Part shown: positions 62,697 to 64,000 of the stretch, piece after piece
Layout of the letters: every line of letters begins with the position of its first letter
How positions within the stretch are numbered: position 1 is the first letter of the stretch
Assembly: GCA_027484055.1 (NCBI GenBank)
Contig: JAIXQH010000035.1
Location: forward strand, 1-64,000
Length of the DNA: 64,000 nt
Direction of reading: 5' to 3'
Source of the DNA: Verrucomicrobiaceae bacterium
GTDB taxonomy: Bacteria; Verrucomicrobiota; Verrucomicrobiia; Verrucomicrobiales; Akkermansiaceae
Notes under the pieces: model-generated
The model's input: the letters and a program-made list of their open reading frames with translations, nothing else
The model's database searches: none
Told to the model about the DNA's origin: nothing
Position numbers and translations under genes: made by a program

Positions 62697-63686
62697 TTAT
62701 CTGAGTTGAAAGTCGGTGACGACCATGCGGTGGTCGCTATTGCGAGTGGTCACGGCGCGGCTGCGAACGGGGAAAAAGTGGCGAGTGGCGTAGAGGTAGT
62801 CGATGCGCAGGACGGGCAGACGGCGTTGATAGGTGTCTCCCCAACCGATGCCAGCGGTGGCGAAGGAGTCTTGAAAATCTCGGGTGAGCTGGCGGTGAAC
62901 GACGTCGGTGGCCGGTGCATTAAAGTCGCCGCCGAAGATTACGGGTGTGTCCGGCATGTGGGTGGTCTGGTCGAGCACGCGCTGAATCAGAGTGAGTTCA
63001 TTTTCACGGAAGAGTCGGTTATTTCGGTGCTCGACCCAAGCGGACTTTTTCCAGAGCCGTAGGTCGGTGGTGGCGGTGGGGAGGTGAACGTTGACGATTT
63101 CGATTTCGAGGCGATTGGGCAACAGGAGGGTGAGTTGTTGGCTGCGCTGGGTGGGATTGCGGATTTCCCGCTGGATGCGCCAGCGAGTGACGAGACCGTT
63201 GGTCTGGTGGGTGCGGTAGTCGCCACGACCGCCGTACAGGACGTTGGCGATTTGGCTGACTTGGTAGGGATAGATGTCTTGGAGAAGGACGATGTCTGGC
63301 TGCCAGGCGGCGAGGTCAGTCGCGGCATTTCCGTAGGAGAAAAAGGCGCAGTTGAGGGTGATGACGCGGATGACAGATTGACCGTGAAATGGCGCGGCGG
63401 GACCGGGTAGGGGAGGGGCTTTGCCGAGGTTGGTTAGCACGCGTGCTTCATCCGCGCCGACGAGGAGGGTCAGCGCCCAGATTCCGGTGACGATGAGGGA
63501 GAGAGAGGCGCGGAGGACGTAAAAGGCGAAGATGGAGAAGAGCAGGCCGACGCCTCCCCAAAGCCAAATCGGCATGATGGTGAACGCTGTAAATCGATCT
63601 GGCTGCTGAGCGAAGCAGTAAACCGTGAAAAGGTGGAGAAGGAGCGAAGCCCCCACCAGCAACCATCCTAATCCGCGGCGGAGCAT
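62697..63686 (-). CDS. Membrane-anchored endonuclease/exonuclease/phosphatase (EEP) family protein
   Basis: 329 residues. Three N-terminal membrane helices (~5-85) are followed by an EEP domain on the outer side: VITLNCAFFSYG, PDIVLLQDIYP (metal Glu replaced by Asp at the usual LLQE position), IVNVHLPTATTD, VIFGGDFNAPATD, RIDYLYATRHFF and the C-terminal SDHRMVVTDF. The Asp substitution may reduce metal binding, or may be tolerated. Likely a phosphodiesterase of unknown target. It is flanked by YbaB upstream (15 bp) and PolX downstream. Confidence 0.85.
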   Translation of the reverse strand: MLRRGLGWLLVGASLLLHLFTVYCFAQQPDRFTAFTIMPIWLWGGVGLLFSIFAFYVLRASLSLIVTGIWALTLLVGADEARVLTNLGKAPPLPGPAAPFHGQSVIRVITLNCAFFSYGNAATDLAAWQPDIVLLQDIYPYQVSQIANVLYGGRGDYRTHQTNGLVTRWRIQREIRNPTQRSQQLTLLLPNRLEIEIVNVHLPTATTDLRLWKKSAWVEHRNNRLFRENELTLIQRVLDQTTHMPDTPVIFGGDFNAPATDVVHRQLTRDFQDSFATAGIGWGDTYQRRLPVLRIDYLYATRHFFPVRSRAVTTRNSDHRMVVTDFQLR

Positions 63687-63701
63687 GAGGCAGGGTGGTG
63701 C

Positions 63702-64000
63702 CTAGATGCCGGGGATGTTCATTCCACCGGTGAGTTTTTTCATTTCCGCGGCGGACTTTTCTTTGCCTTTGGAAATCGCTTCTTGCACGCCTTTGAGGAC
63801 CAATTCTTCGAGGAACTCGGCATCGGTAGGATCGATGACGGAGGGGTCGATTTTGATGGCGAGCACTTCACCGGCGCAGGTGGCGATGACGTGGACCTTG
63901 CCGCCGCCGACTGAGGCTTCGACAGTCTGGATGGAGAGTTCCTCTTGTTTGGCGGCGAGCCCAGCTTGCATTTGCTGGGCTTGTTTCATGAGTTTGGCGA
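63702..64000 (-). CDS. ybaB: YbaB/EbfC nucleoid-associated protein (5' end outside the window)
   Basis: At least 98 codons are visible; the frame stays open to the window edge and reads AKLMKQAQQMQAGL, so the true start (usually MN..AKLMKQ) lies just outside. Family motifs are GGGKVHVIATCAGEVLAIKIDPSVID and a C-terminal MKKLTGGMNIPGI. YbaB forms dimers that bind DNA and is usually encoded next to recR or dnaX. The expected partner is probably beyond the window. Confidence 0.92.
   Translation of the reverse strand, partial: AKLMKQAQQMQAGLAAKQEELSIQTVEASVGGGKVHVIATCAGEVLAIKIDPSVIDPTDAEFLEELVLKGVQEAISKGKEKSAAEMKKLTGGMNIPGI

Overview
The window looks like a chromosomal segment of a Verrucomicrobiota bacterium, most likely of the Verrucomicrobiales. 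The evidence is the combination of proteins resembling the four Verru_Chthon cassette pseudopilins, a remnant prepilin with an H-X9-DG motif, a PEP-CTERM protein built of autotransporter-type beta-strand repeats, a DUF1080 protein, and several large secreted glycoside hydrolases with Ig/PKD-like tails. Nothing in it looks like a prophage, CRISPR array, insertion sequence or RNA gene.

Layout. 1-1.45 kb: two decayed genes, one of them a prepilin with four in-frame stop codons. 1.5-10.5 kb: secreted carbohydrate proteins (PEP-CTERM beta-strand protein, beta-propeller, GH28 pectinase-like enzyme, PQQ-type sugar dehydrogenase fused to cytochrome c with a coupled small protein, DUF1080 protein). 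10.5-25.4 kb: three paralogous GH16 enzymes, one of 2682 residues, and a FucP-type sugar transporter. 25.7-33.7 kb: a compact minus-strand operon with an MFS transporter, Asp/Glu-racemase-like protein, RpiB-type isomerase, cytoplasmic FG-GAP propeller, cupin, DhaK and DhaL, ending in a broken GH5-like gene; a TIM-barrel hydrolase precedes it. 33.9-39.4 kb: a Verru_Chthon A-like protein, an exported unknown and a Tat-exported enolase-superfamily protein. 40-48.5 kb: a complete L-arabinose unit, araB-araA-araD plus a three-gene ABC importer, divergent from a LacI-type regulator with a perfect 15-bp palindrome between them. 48.7-51.6 kb: a sliding-clamp-like remnant and the D, B and C-like Verru_Chthon proteins. 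52.2-64 kb: mostly housekeeping genes (methyltransferase, a Gld-like ABC system, Lon-domain protein, tail-specific protease, PolX, EEP-family protein, YbaB).

How it fits together. An 18-bp near-palindrome (consensus ATGGCCYGATCRGGCCAT) stands before six transcription units between 1.5 and 39.6 kb, with a weaker seventh copy. In at least two cases it fills the spacer between recognisable -35 and -10 boxes. It ties the GH16 enzymes, the transporter/kinase/isomerase operon, the PQQ dehydrogenase, the PEP-CTERM protein and the Verru_Chthon A operon into one probable regulon whose regulator is not in the window. The most interesting candidate for an undescribed system is this regulon: a glycan- or sugar-lactone-utilisation island in which a pseudopilin-type operon appears co-regulated with the hydrolases, and whose cytoplasmic part (racemase-like, RpiB, FG-GAP propeller, cupin, DhaK, DhaL) matches no complete pathway I can name. 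All functions are inferred from sequence by eye; no database search was run.
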